NCBI GenBank assembly: GCA_004154925.1 | Contig: QJNS01000076.1 | Coordinates: 186,001-250,000 of the forward strand | DNA length: 64,000 nt | Direction: 5' to 3' | Source: Monosporascus cannonballus | Taxonomy: Eukaryota; Ascomycota; Sordariomycetes; Xylariales | In this document: positions 35,271-44,765 of the stretch, piece by piece | Numbering within the stretch: the stretch's first letter is position 1 | Layout of the letters: each line of letters starts with the position of its first letter | Notes under the pieces: model-generated | Databases searched by the model: none | The model's input: only the letters and a program-made list of their open reading frames with translations | Told to the model about the DNA's origin: nothing | Program-made: the position numbers and the translations under genes

Positions 35271-35967
35271 ATTTAAAAAAAATTTTCCGGATCGATATTA
35301 TCGTTTTAAATAAAGGTATTATATAAAATTACAGTAAACATTAACGACGCCGTTTCGTTTGCGGATAACGGCTGGGAAAATAAGGCAGCGATTTCGCATC
35401 ATGCGTTTATAAAGGTAAGAATTCTGATTAAGGTTATAAAATTTATAATTATATTTTTTATACAGCCAAACTTTGAAAAATTAATAACGCAAAATAATCG
35501 TATCGTTACGTATACGAGATTAAAATAAGTCAAAGGAATTAAAAGAATACAGGATAGTTTTGCCGAAAATAAGAAGATTAGAAATTCCAATACCGTTTCG
35601 TTTTTTATGCGTATTATCCCCGTTATTTAATCGATTAACGGATTATATTTTCGAAATTAAAATAACTCGAAAATAATACTAAAACTGTTTAAAGGTTATC
35701 GGTAAAAAGTAAAGTTTTTCGTAACGGAACTTATACGAAATCGTATCGTACAGGCCGTCGTAACTAAACCGGCTATAATTTTATTTACTAATATAAAATA
35801 ACGGGGTTATAAAATTAAATAATAAAGGATATTAGTTTAACGTACGAAATTATTATTAATAAATTCTATAAGCAAATATCCGTAATTTATTATGGACCGT
35901 AGCGGTAATACCGCATTATTATTAAATTATAAATAAAACGAAATAAAAAAATATATTAAGGTCTATA
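35270..35967 (-). pseudogene. Element J, protease/gag-side segment before the F/I insertion
   Basis: AT-rich with no clear zinc-knuckle or protease motif. By order it should be the gag-protease junction of J. It ends abruptly where the LTR of F begins (35968). Confidence 0.4.
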
Positions 35968-36390
35968 TGTTATGACCCAACATCTTTGGCGCATCCAGAA
36001 ACAGTCAAGACAAGTGGAGTAGGAAAAAAGATTACCCAACAGGATTATTAGGATCATTACGAGATTCACAAAAATCAAGATTATTAGAATTATTACGAAA
36101 TTTACGAAAATCAGAATTATGAGGATTATTACGAGATTTTAATAATCTAGGCAAAATAAATAGTTATAATTAAATATATATATATGCTTATTATTTCTAT
36201 AACTTAAATAATATTAACTTATAATATTGATTATTATTAATCGTTTGCAATATAATTTCTATATTTTTAGTATTAAAAAATGTAACCAAGTTATTTTATT
36301 TCTACAAAGTCTCACGATACTCCTATTAATATAAAAATGCACGACTAAGGTTTAATAATTGGTTAAATTCTTTAGCCGTTATACGTTACA
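35968..36390 (+). repeat. 5' LTR of partial chromovirus F
   Basis: 423 bp, from TGTTATGACCCAACATC to TAGCCGTTATACGTTACA. The 3' third matches the A/B/C LTRs (AAGGTTTAATAATTGGTTAAA, then GCCGTTATACGTTACA), but the middle is different: a repetitive segment at 36045-36140 built on AGGATTATTACGAGATT / AGAATTATTACGAAATT units. It is followed by the family's internal start AGTTTTTATTCAGTAATA. Confidence 0.8.
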
Positions 36391-36502
36391 AGTTTTTATT
36401 CAGTAATATTATGAAACTTTGAGCAATATTGCCAACATTATGTTTACCAGCAAAAAATTCGAATAGCTCATTTACCAAGTCCTTAATTACCCGGACATTA
36501 AA

Positions 36503-37445
36503 ATGAAATCCGAGGAGAAAAAAAAGAAACCTCGCTTTTCTCGCAAAGAAATTTTCCGATATCTAGATGCCATAAACGAACGCATTTTTTAACTTAAAAA
36601 AACAATGATAATTTTACTTTATCCCTTTAAGCCACCTGTAAAAATCTTAAAGAAAAAAAAGAGCTCTCGAAATCGAAAAGCCTTTCCCAATAAATTAAAT
36701 TATTTAGCTAAATATTATTAAGGAATTAGGAAAAGTCCTTAAGCTTTTTAAACCAGAACTTTTCGACGGAATTTCGACTAAGCTATAATTATTTTTAGCT
36801 TAATACCGAATATATTTTAGGTATTTTTTTATTCGATGTATTATGCTTATTATATAAATCGAATTTGTAATCGGACAAGTTATGGGAAATATAGTTATTT
36901 AATATAAGCCCGTTATAAAATAATACGTTATCTTATTAATTGAAAAAAAACCCGGAAATAATACGAATTTACAGTAATTACGAATAATTCTAATAAATAT
37001 TAACGAAAGTTTTCGGAATAAAAAACGAAAAATTAAAAATTAAAATATAAATCTAATAATTACGACAAAAAATTAAATATTTAATTACGGTAATACGTTA
37101 ATTTAGTTAGCCGTTAAGCTGAATTAGGAAGAAAAGGTATTAATAATTAAATTTTTTAAATTTAATCGGCCTAATTATTTGTCGGATTATACCGTTATAG
37201 TAATCAAGACTAACGATCGATAATACGCATAGCGCATTAAGAGTACTAAAAGAAAAGAATAATAGCAAACCCCGATATGCGACTAATACTAGCGCTTTTC
37301 GACGTAGCAATATTTCTTACAGCATAGAACTAGGACCTATGGAATTAGGAGTCACTTATAAGAAGGACTAAAGCTAGACCAAATTTTATAATTATAACAA
37401 GATGAGGCATAAGGTAACATAATGTAAGGCACCTAAAAAACCTCG
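36503..37445 (+). pseudogene. gag of partial chromovirus F, inactivated
   Basis: The frame starts at ATG 36503 (MKSEEKKKKPRFSRKEI, then LDAINERIF) and continues through the capsid-like block LFDGISTKL*LFLA*YRIYFRYFFIR, corresponding to the LxFLTQxRAYFxYxP motif of Gypsy gag. At 37387-37428 it reads YNYNKMRHKVT*C, a CX2CX4HX4C knuckle with the first two Cys read as Tyr but His and the last Cys kept. Homology to the B gag stops at about 37445, where a different element begins, so pol of F is missing. Confidence 0.8.
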
Positions 37446-39447
37446 TTAAGATAACTAAAAACTAATTAACGGAATATAAAAAGGAATTTTACGAATTAAT
37501 TAATCTTTTTACGATTTTAATAAATTACGCAAATTTCTAATATTTTATAAATATCTGCAAATTTATTAAAAGGTAAATTCGATAAGCCAGTTTTTTGTCC
37601 GCCTTTAATTTCGTATTTAAATATCGTTTTAATAAATTAAGAAGCTAATTCGATATTATATTTTACAAATTATAAACCGGATTTCGCGGCAAAAAAAATA
37701 TTAAATTTAAAAAGTAAATAATTTAATTAATTAAGAAAAAAATAATTATTTAATAAATCGACATAAATTTAAGAAATTTTAATAACCGTAATTTATTTAA
37801 AATAAGGTAATAACAAACGACTGGTTATACCTTCCGGTAAGGAAATATTTTTCAAAAAAAACTTTTAAGAAATATAAAATTTAAGGATTATTAAAAATAA
37901 AACCTTAAATATGGTATACGCCGCCGTAACCCAAAAATTACGTAATTTTCTTTTAATGATAAACGTAATAAAAATTTTTATAACAAAATATTTTTTCCAT
38001 TTTAAAAGTTTTTTATAATTTAAAAAACGTATTGAGATTTTTATTTACAAACCGTTCCGAACGTTATTAATTTAATAGGTATATAATTTTTATATTACCG
38101 ATTACCTAAGAAAAAACATTATATTAATAATTGTAATCCGTAATTATTATTAGTTGGAATAAATTTAGAATATACGCCGTTTTTGCCGCAATTGCGATAT
38201 ATATAACAGATTATACATATAAAAGAAAACGAAAAAAAGGTTATTATGGCCTTTATTTATTTCAAACCGATTTTATTCAAATTTTTCAGTAAATTTTATA
38301 ATTAACTTACCGGTAAAGCAAAAAAAAACCTTTATTTTCTTATAATATTTTATAATTGCTTAACAAAAATAAGTATTTTAAAACCGATATTTAGTATAAA
38401 TACGAAAATATACGTTTAATATTTTATTACTTATTATTAAAAATATTACAATTTTTTAAAAAGATTAATATTTAATAAAACGAATAATATAACGAATATA
38501 TTTTGGATTTATTTACATAACTTAATATATTTATAATAATAACTTAATATATCTTTTTATTTTTAAACGGATAGAATTATTGAAAAAATTAACCAAAAAG
38601 CTTTTACGTATTTCCGTTATTTTATAAATTACGTATAACATAATTAAGCCCTATTTTTACCGGTAACATAATTAATTTTTAACGGCAAAAATTTTTAATT
38701 AAAAATAAACCTTTTTTTTAATTTACGGAGATAATATAAAGCTTATTAATAAGGTATCGGTAATCCCTTAATTAATTTCCGAAATAAAACAAATTATTAA
38801 TTTCGTTAAGAAATTACGAAAAAATACGGAATTTATATAAATTATTATAACGTTAATATAAACCTAAATAAAATAATTAATTAATATTTTTAAATAATAA
38901 ATATTATGTTTCGAAATAAAAAACTTAATATAATTAAATTTAAAAAACGTAATTATCTAATAATTATTTAAAAGATTATTTTAAATATACGTTAAATATA
39001 AAGTGATTATAATTGCGTCGTCTAATACCGTAAAATTAAACGTACCGTTAAGGATATACCCGAAATTCGATATAAACTTTTTAAAATTAATAATAAAAAA
39101 CCTATTATTTAGCCAAATTTTAAATAATATTTAATTATTATCGATATTATTAAATATATATATATATATATATATAATAAAACGCATATTAAAAACCGAA
39201 AAGAGGTATATAAGCTGCAGTCGTCGAAAAAAACTATTTTTAAAATAAATAAATTATACCGAATTAATATAAGAGTTACGTAATAATTTCGAAAATATAA
39301 CTGCTTTTAATGATTTAAAAAAATTATTCGAAAACGGAAACAGGGTAAGCGAAAACATAAAAGTACAAATAAGGATAAAAAAAGATATAAATAAAGCCGC
39401 CGCCGCCTTACCGCAGCTTCGTTATTCCTTACGGGCGAGGAAAAGGG
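37446..39447 (+). pseudogene. Pol 3' half (RNase H end and integrase) of partial element I
   Basis: The + strand reads YTNYKPDFAAKKILNLKSK at about 37660-37710, the end of RNase H (YRPGxxxxKxDALTRRxG). It then reads NKRLVIPSGKEIF. At about 38165-38310 comes the integrase zinc finger and core start (RRFCRNCDIYNRLYI, KKTKKRLLWPLFISNRFYSNF, VNFIINLPVK). Near 39030-39080 it reads TVKLNVPLRIYPKFDINFLK, the C-terminal HPVFHVSLL block. The element differs from G, J and A. It ends in its own 3' LTR at 39448. Its gag, protease, reverse transcriptase and 5' LTR are absent. Confidence 0.7.
39154..39176. repeat. (TA)n microsatellite
   Basis: An uninterrupted AT run of about 23 bp in the 3' end of element I. 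Similar runs at 5196-5214, 21541-21558 and 41604-41622 show the usual slippage of RIP-enriched TA DNA. Confidence 0.8.
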
Positions 39448-39640
39448 TGATATTACAGGCTAAAGCCTATAGGGCAGCTCGGACTTACGGAACGAACTCC
39501 TTAGCCCGAGCTCACTCATATATATATAGGAAGCAGCCACCTCGCTAGTAGCTAGCTGTTTCTCCCCTTCCCTCCTTACCTTAAATATAAACCTTGATTG
39601 GGCCGTGCCTCCGTTTAACCTACGCATCGTGCCCGTTACA
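39448..39640 (+). repeat. 3' LTR of partial element I
   Basis: 193 bp, TGATATTACAGGC...GCCCGTTACA, directly after GGGCGAGGAAAAGGG (39433-39447), a textbook polypurine tract. It is among the least RIP-altered sequences in the window (for example GGCAGCTCGGACTTACGG, TTGGGCCGTGCCTCC), which may mean few copies existed or a late arrival. No partner copy lies in this window. Confidence 0.75.
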
Positions 39641-40798
39641 TAATCGGCCAGATATATAAAGTTACCGATAAAATCAGCAAATATTAGTAAGGTTTATTCC
39701 AGGGCTTCAAAATGTTTATAAACCTAGATTAATATATTGATAATAATATAAACTTAATTTAAAAATAAAAATATATTATTTATATCTCGTTATCTTTATA
39801 ATTACGTCTTAGAATTTATAAATTATATTATTATATTATAAATTTTATTATATATATATAAATAAATAAAACTTTAAAGCTGTTAAGCTATATATATATT
39901 ACGGTTTACAGCCGAAAAATAAAGGTTTCGATTAATCGAGAATTTTAAAGGTATTAAAAACGCTAATTAATATATTTCTTTTAGCGGACCATCGGATTTC
40001 TAACGTTACCCTTTAACATAAACAATTTAAAACCGAAAAAACGGTAATTATCTGCTATTCCGAAAAAGATATATCGTAAATCCGTTAAAAGCTAAATAAT
40101 GCCAGGTTATAAAATTATTTCAAACGAAATATTAACGAATAACGTTAATATGCCCTTTATAACCGTAATTTGCTACAATAACCGTTTTACGGCAATTAGG
40201 CATTTTCGTAAATAAAAATTTAAGGGCAAATTATTCCGTTTATTATAACAATTATTTTACGATTACGAAATGCTTATAAAGTTAATTTCGTTCAGCCATA
40301 ACTTAATCTGCGGCAATTAGGTAATTATAAAACCGACGATTTCATATAATAATTATTTAATTTTTCGTACCGATTACTGTATATTTGTAAATCGGTTTTT
40401 AATTTAAGTATTTTCGTATTCCAGATATTAATAAATTTTTTCCAAATTCGAAAAATATCCTTAAATACTTTTTAAAAGTATTCGTATTATTCGAAAAAGT
40501 CCTTTAACGGCGTAAAGTCGTAAATAAACCGTATTATAACGATAGCTGAATAAGAGAATTTATAAAAAAATACCTTGGAATTTACAAATCAAAAAAAATA
40601 ATATTATGTTATTACTTTGTCTATATTTAAAGGCAGGCATATTGGTACCCGTATTACCTTTTTTAAGGGTCGAGAAATCTGGGGATATTATAGCGAGGTA
40701 GCGACGTAATAGCGGCCGACCTAGGGCGCGGCATAAGCGGTGTTATAACGAAGTTATGTAAACTGCCATAAAGTTTTTTTTTTGAAGGTATAAAAATT
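39641..40798 (-). pseudogene. Element J, 5' untranslated and gag region
   Basis: It lies between the F/I composite and the J 5' LTR (40799). The minus strand has long stretches interrupted only by RIP-type stops (for example VKGLFRIIRILLKSI, then GYFSNLEKIYQYLEYENT). The + strand is about as open, so the coding strand is inferred from the element's orientation, not shown. A GC-richer patch at about 40670-40750 is probably leader sequence. Confidence 0.45.
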
Positions 40799-40947
40799 TG
40801 TTAAGGCGCTGTACGTCTTTAGGTTTCTAGCAGATATTTTGTTATTGCACGAAGAATAAAAAAGAGAGCTATCTAGTAAACGCACAGCGCTTGCATATAT
40901 ATAGCGAAACGGCGGCTTAAATAAGCCGCTTTGCTAATGCAGTAACA
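40799..40947 (-). repeat. J LTR, right copy (5' LTR)
   Basis: 149 bp, TGTTAAGGCGCTGTACG...TGCAGTAACA, the same length as 23512-23660. It is followed by TSD AAAAT (40948-40952). Confidence 0.85.
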
Positions 40948-41423
40948 AAAATTATAAATAAGGTAAAATTTCGTAAATAAAACTTTTTCAAATTATTATA
41001 TAATTGTATTTATTATACTTTAAAAATTATATGCCGAATTTTCTTTAAAAAATTTATATATATTTATAATATTTTAGTAATATATTAATTAATATCTTTT
41101 AATTTTTCATGGTATTATTTTAAATCTTTATTTAATTACTTAAATTTTGCTTTAATAGTAATAATGATATATTGTGTTTTTCTTTAATATCTACTTATTT
41201 TATATTTTATTGTTGTTTAAATAATAAAGTATATATCGTGTTGTTATATTTATATTCGTCGTTATTTTTAATCGAATATTAAAATTTTAATTTCTCTGTT
41301 TATAGACGAGATATAAAATAAACTTTATTTAACCAATTTCGACGTTAATTAAAGCTTTAGATTAGTGCATTTACAACTCTTTTAAAATTATATCGTGATT
41401 CTCAAATAAAATAATATCGAAAT
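40948..41423 (-). pseudogene. Chromovirus D pol (segment 2 of 3)
   Basis: It resumes D after J and parallels about 47304-47780 of element A (ATAAATAAGGTAAAATTTCG versus GTAAATAAGGTAAAACTTTG; CTCAAATAAAATAATATCGAAAT versus CTCGAATAAAACAATATCGAAAT). It is cut at 41423 by element C (TSD GAAAT) and resumes at 63025. Confidence 0.8.
41419..41423. repeat. Left TSD of element C/B (GAAAT)
   Basis: GAAAT at 41419-41423 recurs at 63025-63029, directly after the 3' LTR end. Element A has the uninterrupted version (AATATCGAAATTAACC). Confidence 0.85.
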
Positions 41424-41816
41424 TGTTACGACATAATAGGTTGCGGCCTTAAAAAACGGTTAAACGAGGATAATACGAACTACTCCTCGGATTACGTAAT
41501 AAATAATTAATGCTAAGCCAATGATTGCTAATAATTAATGGTAATCCAAAAGGATTATAATTATTACTTGATATATAATTACAAATAATCGAACTAAAAA
41601 TAAATATATATATATATATATATTTATTACTTCTATAATTAAGTAAATTTAATTTATAGTACCTATTAATATTAATAATTTGTTATATATTTTTAACATT
41701 ATAAAACATAATCAAGTTAATTTATTATTTTAAAGTTTTACAACATTTTTGCTAATATAAACTCGTACGACTTAAATTTAATAGTTGGTTAAACCGTTTA
41801 ACTATTATACGTCACA
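41424..41816 (+). repeat. C 5' LTR
   Basis: 393 bp, TGTTACGACATAATAGG...ACTATTATACGTCACA. Its middle (TAATTAATGGTAATCCAAAAGG) matches the 3' LTR at 55731 but not the second LTR at 42256, which carries a 35-bp tandem repeat instead. It includes a (TA)n run at 41604-41622. Confidence 0.8.
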
Positions 41817-41911
41817 AATTTTTATTTAGTAGTACCGTTAAATTTGAAGCAACATCGCCGATATTATATTAACCAGTAAACAACCCGAATAGCTTATTTA
41901 CCAGGTCTTTG

Positions 41912-42030
41912 TATAAGATAACGAAGGTGCAACGCTAGGCACAATATTAAAAGGTCAGCAATTCCAAACCCCAATTGGGGTTTGGACATCCTAATCCAGC
42001 TTATAAGGATTAGCTGTGCATATCATCACA
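41912..42030. mobile_element. 119-bp TG...CA mini-element, copy 1
   Basis: It is inserted in the leader of C. The pre-insertion sequence GGTCTTTGATAACCCGG (seen at 42772-42788) is split by exactly 119 bp flanked by CTTTG (41907-41911) and CTCTG (42031-42035), a 5-bp TSD with one C/T change. Termini read TATAAGATAACG...ATATCATCACA (copy 2 has TGTGACAT...ATCACA). It contains the 22-bp perfect palindrome centred on CAATTG (arms CCAAACCCCAA / TTGGGGTTTGG), an AATCC...GGATT stem and a TGTG...CACA stem. It has no coding capacity. TG...CA ends and 5-bp TSDs point to an LTR-type integration, such as a solo LTR of a very small element. Confidence 0.75.
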
Positions 42031-42052
42031 CTCTGATAACCCGGATACTGGA

Positions 42053-42255
42053 ATAAAATCTGAAAAAAAGGAATAATTTCGCCTTTTTTGCAAAAAACTT
42101 TTTCAACGTCTGAATATTATAAACGAATATATTTTTTAGCTTAAAAAGGATAATAATAATTTTACGATGTTCTTTTAAGCTGCCTATAAAAAACTTAAGA
42201 ATAAGAAAAAGGCGCCCGAGATCGGGAAGCTCTTTTAAATAAACCAGGTTATTTA
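42053..42255 (+). pseudogene. Truncated gag stub of element C
   Basis: The start codon is ATA (42053-42055) where the B copy has ATG, a G to A change. The frame then parallels the B gag (KSEKK, LFCKKLFQRLNIINERIF, then AAYKKLKNKKKAPEIGKL) and is cut off at 42255 by the second LTR. The minus-strand frame at 42026-42301 is a shadow. Confidence 0.75.
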
Positions 42256-42685
42256 TGTTACGACCTAACGGGCTACGGCCTCCAGAAACGGTCCTCGACA
42301 AAACAAGCCAAGAAAAGATAACGGGTCAAGTTACGTGACGAATTACCTATTTACTGATGGTGAGCCAGTAAGCCGGATTACCAATTCACTGGTGATGAGC
42401 CAGTAAGCCGGATTACCAATTTACTAGTGGTGAGCCAGTGAGCCGGATTATTAACTTACTGGTGGTGAGCCAGTAAGCCGATATAGGATATATATGTTTA
42501 TTATTTCTATAGTTTAAATAGTTTTAGCTTATAATAATAATTCGTTATTTAAGGTACTTTTAGTATTACGAATCGTAATACGTTATTATATTTATTATTC
42601 AGTTTTTTACGATATTTCTGTTAACAGAAATTTATACGATTAAGGTTTAATAATTAGTTAAACCGTTTAGTCGTTATACGTTATA
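42256..42685 (+). repeat. Second LTR (subtype B) inside element C
   Basis: 430 bp, TGTTACGACCTAACGGG...GTCGTTATACGTTATA. It contains four copies of a 35-bp tandem repeat (GGTGAGCCAGTAAGCCGGAT core) at 42345-42481, the same module found three times in each LTR of A. The left flank is ATTTA (42251-42255). No matching downstream LTR of this subtype follows in the same orientation. Confidence 0.8.
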
Positions 42686-42797
42686 AGCTTTTATTTAGTA
42701 ATACTATCAGACTTTAAACAATATCGCCGATATTATGTTTTTTAGCAAATAGCTCGAACAGCCTATTTATCAGATCTTTGATAACCCGGATATTAGA

Positions 42798-43585
42798 ATG
42801 GAATCCGAAAAGAAAAAGGAATAATTTCGCTTTTTTCGTAAGAAAGTTTTACGACGTTTAGATGCCATAAATAAACGTATTATTTAACTTAAGAAAAACA
42901 ATAATAACTTTATGACGTTCTTTTAAGCCGTTTATAAAAAACTTAAAGAAAAAAGAAAAATTTCGAAACCAGAAAGTCTTTTCGAATGAGCCACATTATT
43001 TAGCCAAATTTTACCAAGAAATTAAAAAAGGTTTTTAAATGCCTTAAGACGGAATTTTTTAACGGAATTTCGATCAAGTTATAATTGTTTTTAATTTAAT
43101 GTCGAGCATGTTTCGGGTATTTTCCTATTCGACTTATTACGCCTATTGTACGAATTAAATTCGCAATTAAACGATTTACAGGAAATGCGATTATTTGATG
43201 TAAGCTCGTTATAAAAAAATACGTTATTTGATTAATCGAAAAACGAAATTCGAAAATAATACAAATATATAATAATTACGAATAATTTAAATATTAAGGA
43301 AGTTTTCGAAATAATAAACGAAAAAATAAAAGCGGATTTACAGATTTAGTAGTTACGGTAAAGAAAATCAATATCCAATTACGGTAGTACGTTTATTTAA
43401 TTAGCTTTTAAGCTAAATTAGAAACAAAAAGTATTAATGGCTAAATTTTTCGACGGCCTAAAAAAAGAATATAAAAAAAAGTTTTTTAAGTTTAATTAAC
43501 CTAATTATTTATTGGATTATATCGTTACCGTAGTTAAGATCGACGATCGATAATATATCTAGCATATTAAAGGTACCAAAGGAAA
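42798..43585 (+). pseudogene. gag of element C/B, part 1 (interrupted by element A)
   Basis: ATG at 42798 (MESEKKKE, FRFFRKKVLRRLDAI). Around 43060-43200 the capsid block reads FNGISIKL*LFLI*CRACFGYFPIRLITPIV, then F, GNAII, corresponding to LxxFLTQxRAYFxYxP and RLTGNAxxW of Gypsy gag. The frame is cut at 43585 by element A within GGAAA and resumes at 50372. Stops are of RIP type. Confidence 0.8.
43581..43585. repeat. Left TSD of element A (GGAAA)
   Basis: GGAAA at 43581-43585 and 50367-50371. Joining the flanks gives ACCAAAGGAAAGAATAACAA, which matches the uninterrupted F gag (ACTAAAAGAAAAGAATAATA at about 37247). Confidence 0.9.
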
Positions 43586-43997
43586 TGTGACGGCTAGGCG
43601 GTTTAACCAACTATTAAACCTTAAGTCGACGGGTTTATGTTGGCAGGAGTACTATGGGAATCTGAGCAATAGATACAGTAACGTGTTACGTCTTGTAATA
43701 CTAAGGGTGCCTTAGATAACGAGGTTGTAATGCAAACATTTGGTATTAATAAGTATTGTAAGTTAAAGTTATTTAGATTATGGAATTAATAAACGTATAT
43801 ATCCTTTTTCTTTAGTTAGATTACCATCAGTAAGTTGGTAATCCGGCTTACTGGCTTATTACCAGTAAGTTGGTAATTCGGCTTACTGGCTCACTACCAG
43901 TAAGTTGGTGATTTATTACGTAACCTAATCCACATAGTTTTCTTGGCCTTTTCCGTTATAACCGTTTTTAGAGGCCGTAATTTGTCAAATCGTAACA
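43586..43997 (-). repeat. A 3' LTR
   Basis: 412 bp, TGTGACGGCTAGGCGG...AATCGTAACA. Relative to 49948-50366 it lacks 8 bp near its start (TGT then AACGTATA). It contains three copies of the 35-bp repeat (TTGGTAATCCGGCTTACTGG core) at about 43825-43911. The adjoining minus-strand tract GGGAAAGGGAAAATCG (44013-43998) is the PPT. Confidence 0.9.
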
Positions 43998-44589
43998 CGA
44001 TTTTCCCTTTCCCAAAATCTTTTCTTTAAGATTTCTTTTTTCCTAGTAAGTTTTTTTCATATACCTTTAATATATTTTCCGGTATATCTAAATGTCGTTT
44101 TCGTAAGTCCGAATAGCGATTTACCTTAGTTAATTTAATTAAATTCGAAAATTTTAATGCGATACCTTATTTTTTTTATTTTGTTCGGTAACTTAATTGT
44201 CAAATAATCAATAGGGTTTTTTATTATAAGGAATATGTCCGTCGAGGTCGTTCGTATAACAGGATAAAAATCTTTATTTCTATAATTAATTACTATATTG
44301 TAAAATCGAAAAGATTAAAAGAAAAAAAGTTAACGGCCGAAAAATCTTTATCCGAAACTTTTACGTATTTTTTTCGTATACGTCGTTAGCGTTAACATTA
44401 TTACTTTTAGGGTACAAAATTTATTAATTATGCCTTGTAATCCTTGGATAATTTTAACGATTTTACGTAATTAAAATCGGAATCCGTAATTAAGGTTTAA
44501 ACCTTAAAAAATATAAACCTTATTAATTGGAATACGGTAAACCAAAGGTTTCCCTCTGTAAATCTCGTAAATTAAAATGTTATTACTTC

Positions 44590-44765
44590 GGGTGGTTCCG
44601 CCGTTGCTGGTAAAAATTCTTTAATAGGTACTAGGCGCTAATAAGATTCTTAGCAAATTCTTAAGTGTTTTCGGAATTTGGATATTTTTTTTATTTAATT
44701 AGGTATTGGGTAAATCCGTTTTATTTTTGTATATTAAGAATTCTTTTTATTTTGTATGCCTATTC
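44590..44765 (-). pseudogene. Chromodomain of element A, degraded
   Basis: The minus strand reads YKIKRILNIQK, GFTQYLIK*KKYPNSENT*EFAKNL, then LLKNFYQQRR. This is the chromodomain pattern YLVKWKGYPxSENTWEP...NLxxAxxLLxxFxxR with TGG to stop and GG to AA changes. It matches the block of C/B at 54802-54945 nearly residue for residue. Confidence 0.85.

Larger units (their letters stand above)
23512..40947 (-). mobile_element. Chromovirus J, minus strand, split by later insertions
   Basis: The element is bounded by two 149-bp LTRs (23512-23660 and 40799-40947) and the TSD AAAAT. Subtracting element G with its TSD (6,923 bp) and the F/I composite (3,673 bp) leaves about 6.84 kb, a usual Gypsy size and close to A (6.78 kb) and G (6.92 kb). 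Pol reads leftwards: reverse transcriptase near 34400-35000, integrase near 32400-34000, chromodomain near 32130-32340. The gag side lies at 39641-40798. J sits in D, so it is younger than D and older than G. Confidence 0.85.

Noticed and set aside
40799..40947. Solo LTR interpretation of the 149-bp repeat
   Set aside because: A partner of identical length lies at 23512-23660 with the same TSD, and both flank J pol, so they are the two ends of one element.
41912..42030. SINE or hAT-type MITE identity for the 119-bp element
   Set aside because: There is no A-rich tail or tRNA-like promoter, and the TSD is 5 bp with TG...CA ends, not 8 bp with hAT ends. An LTR-like origin fits better.
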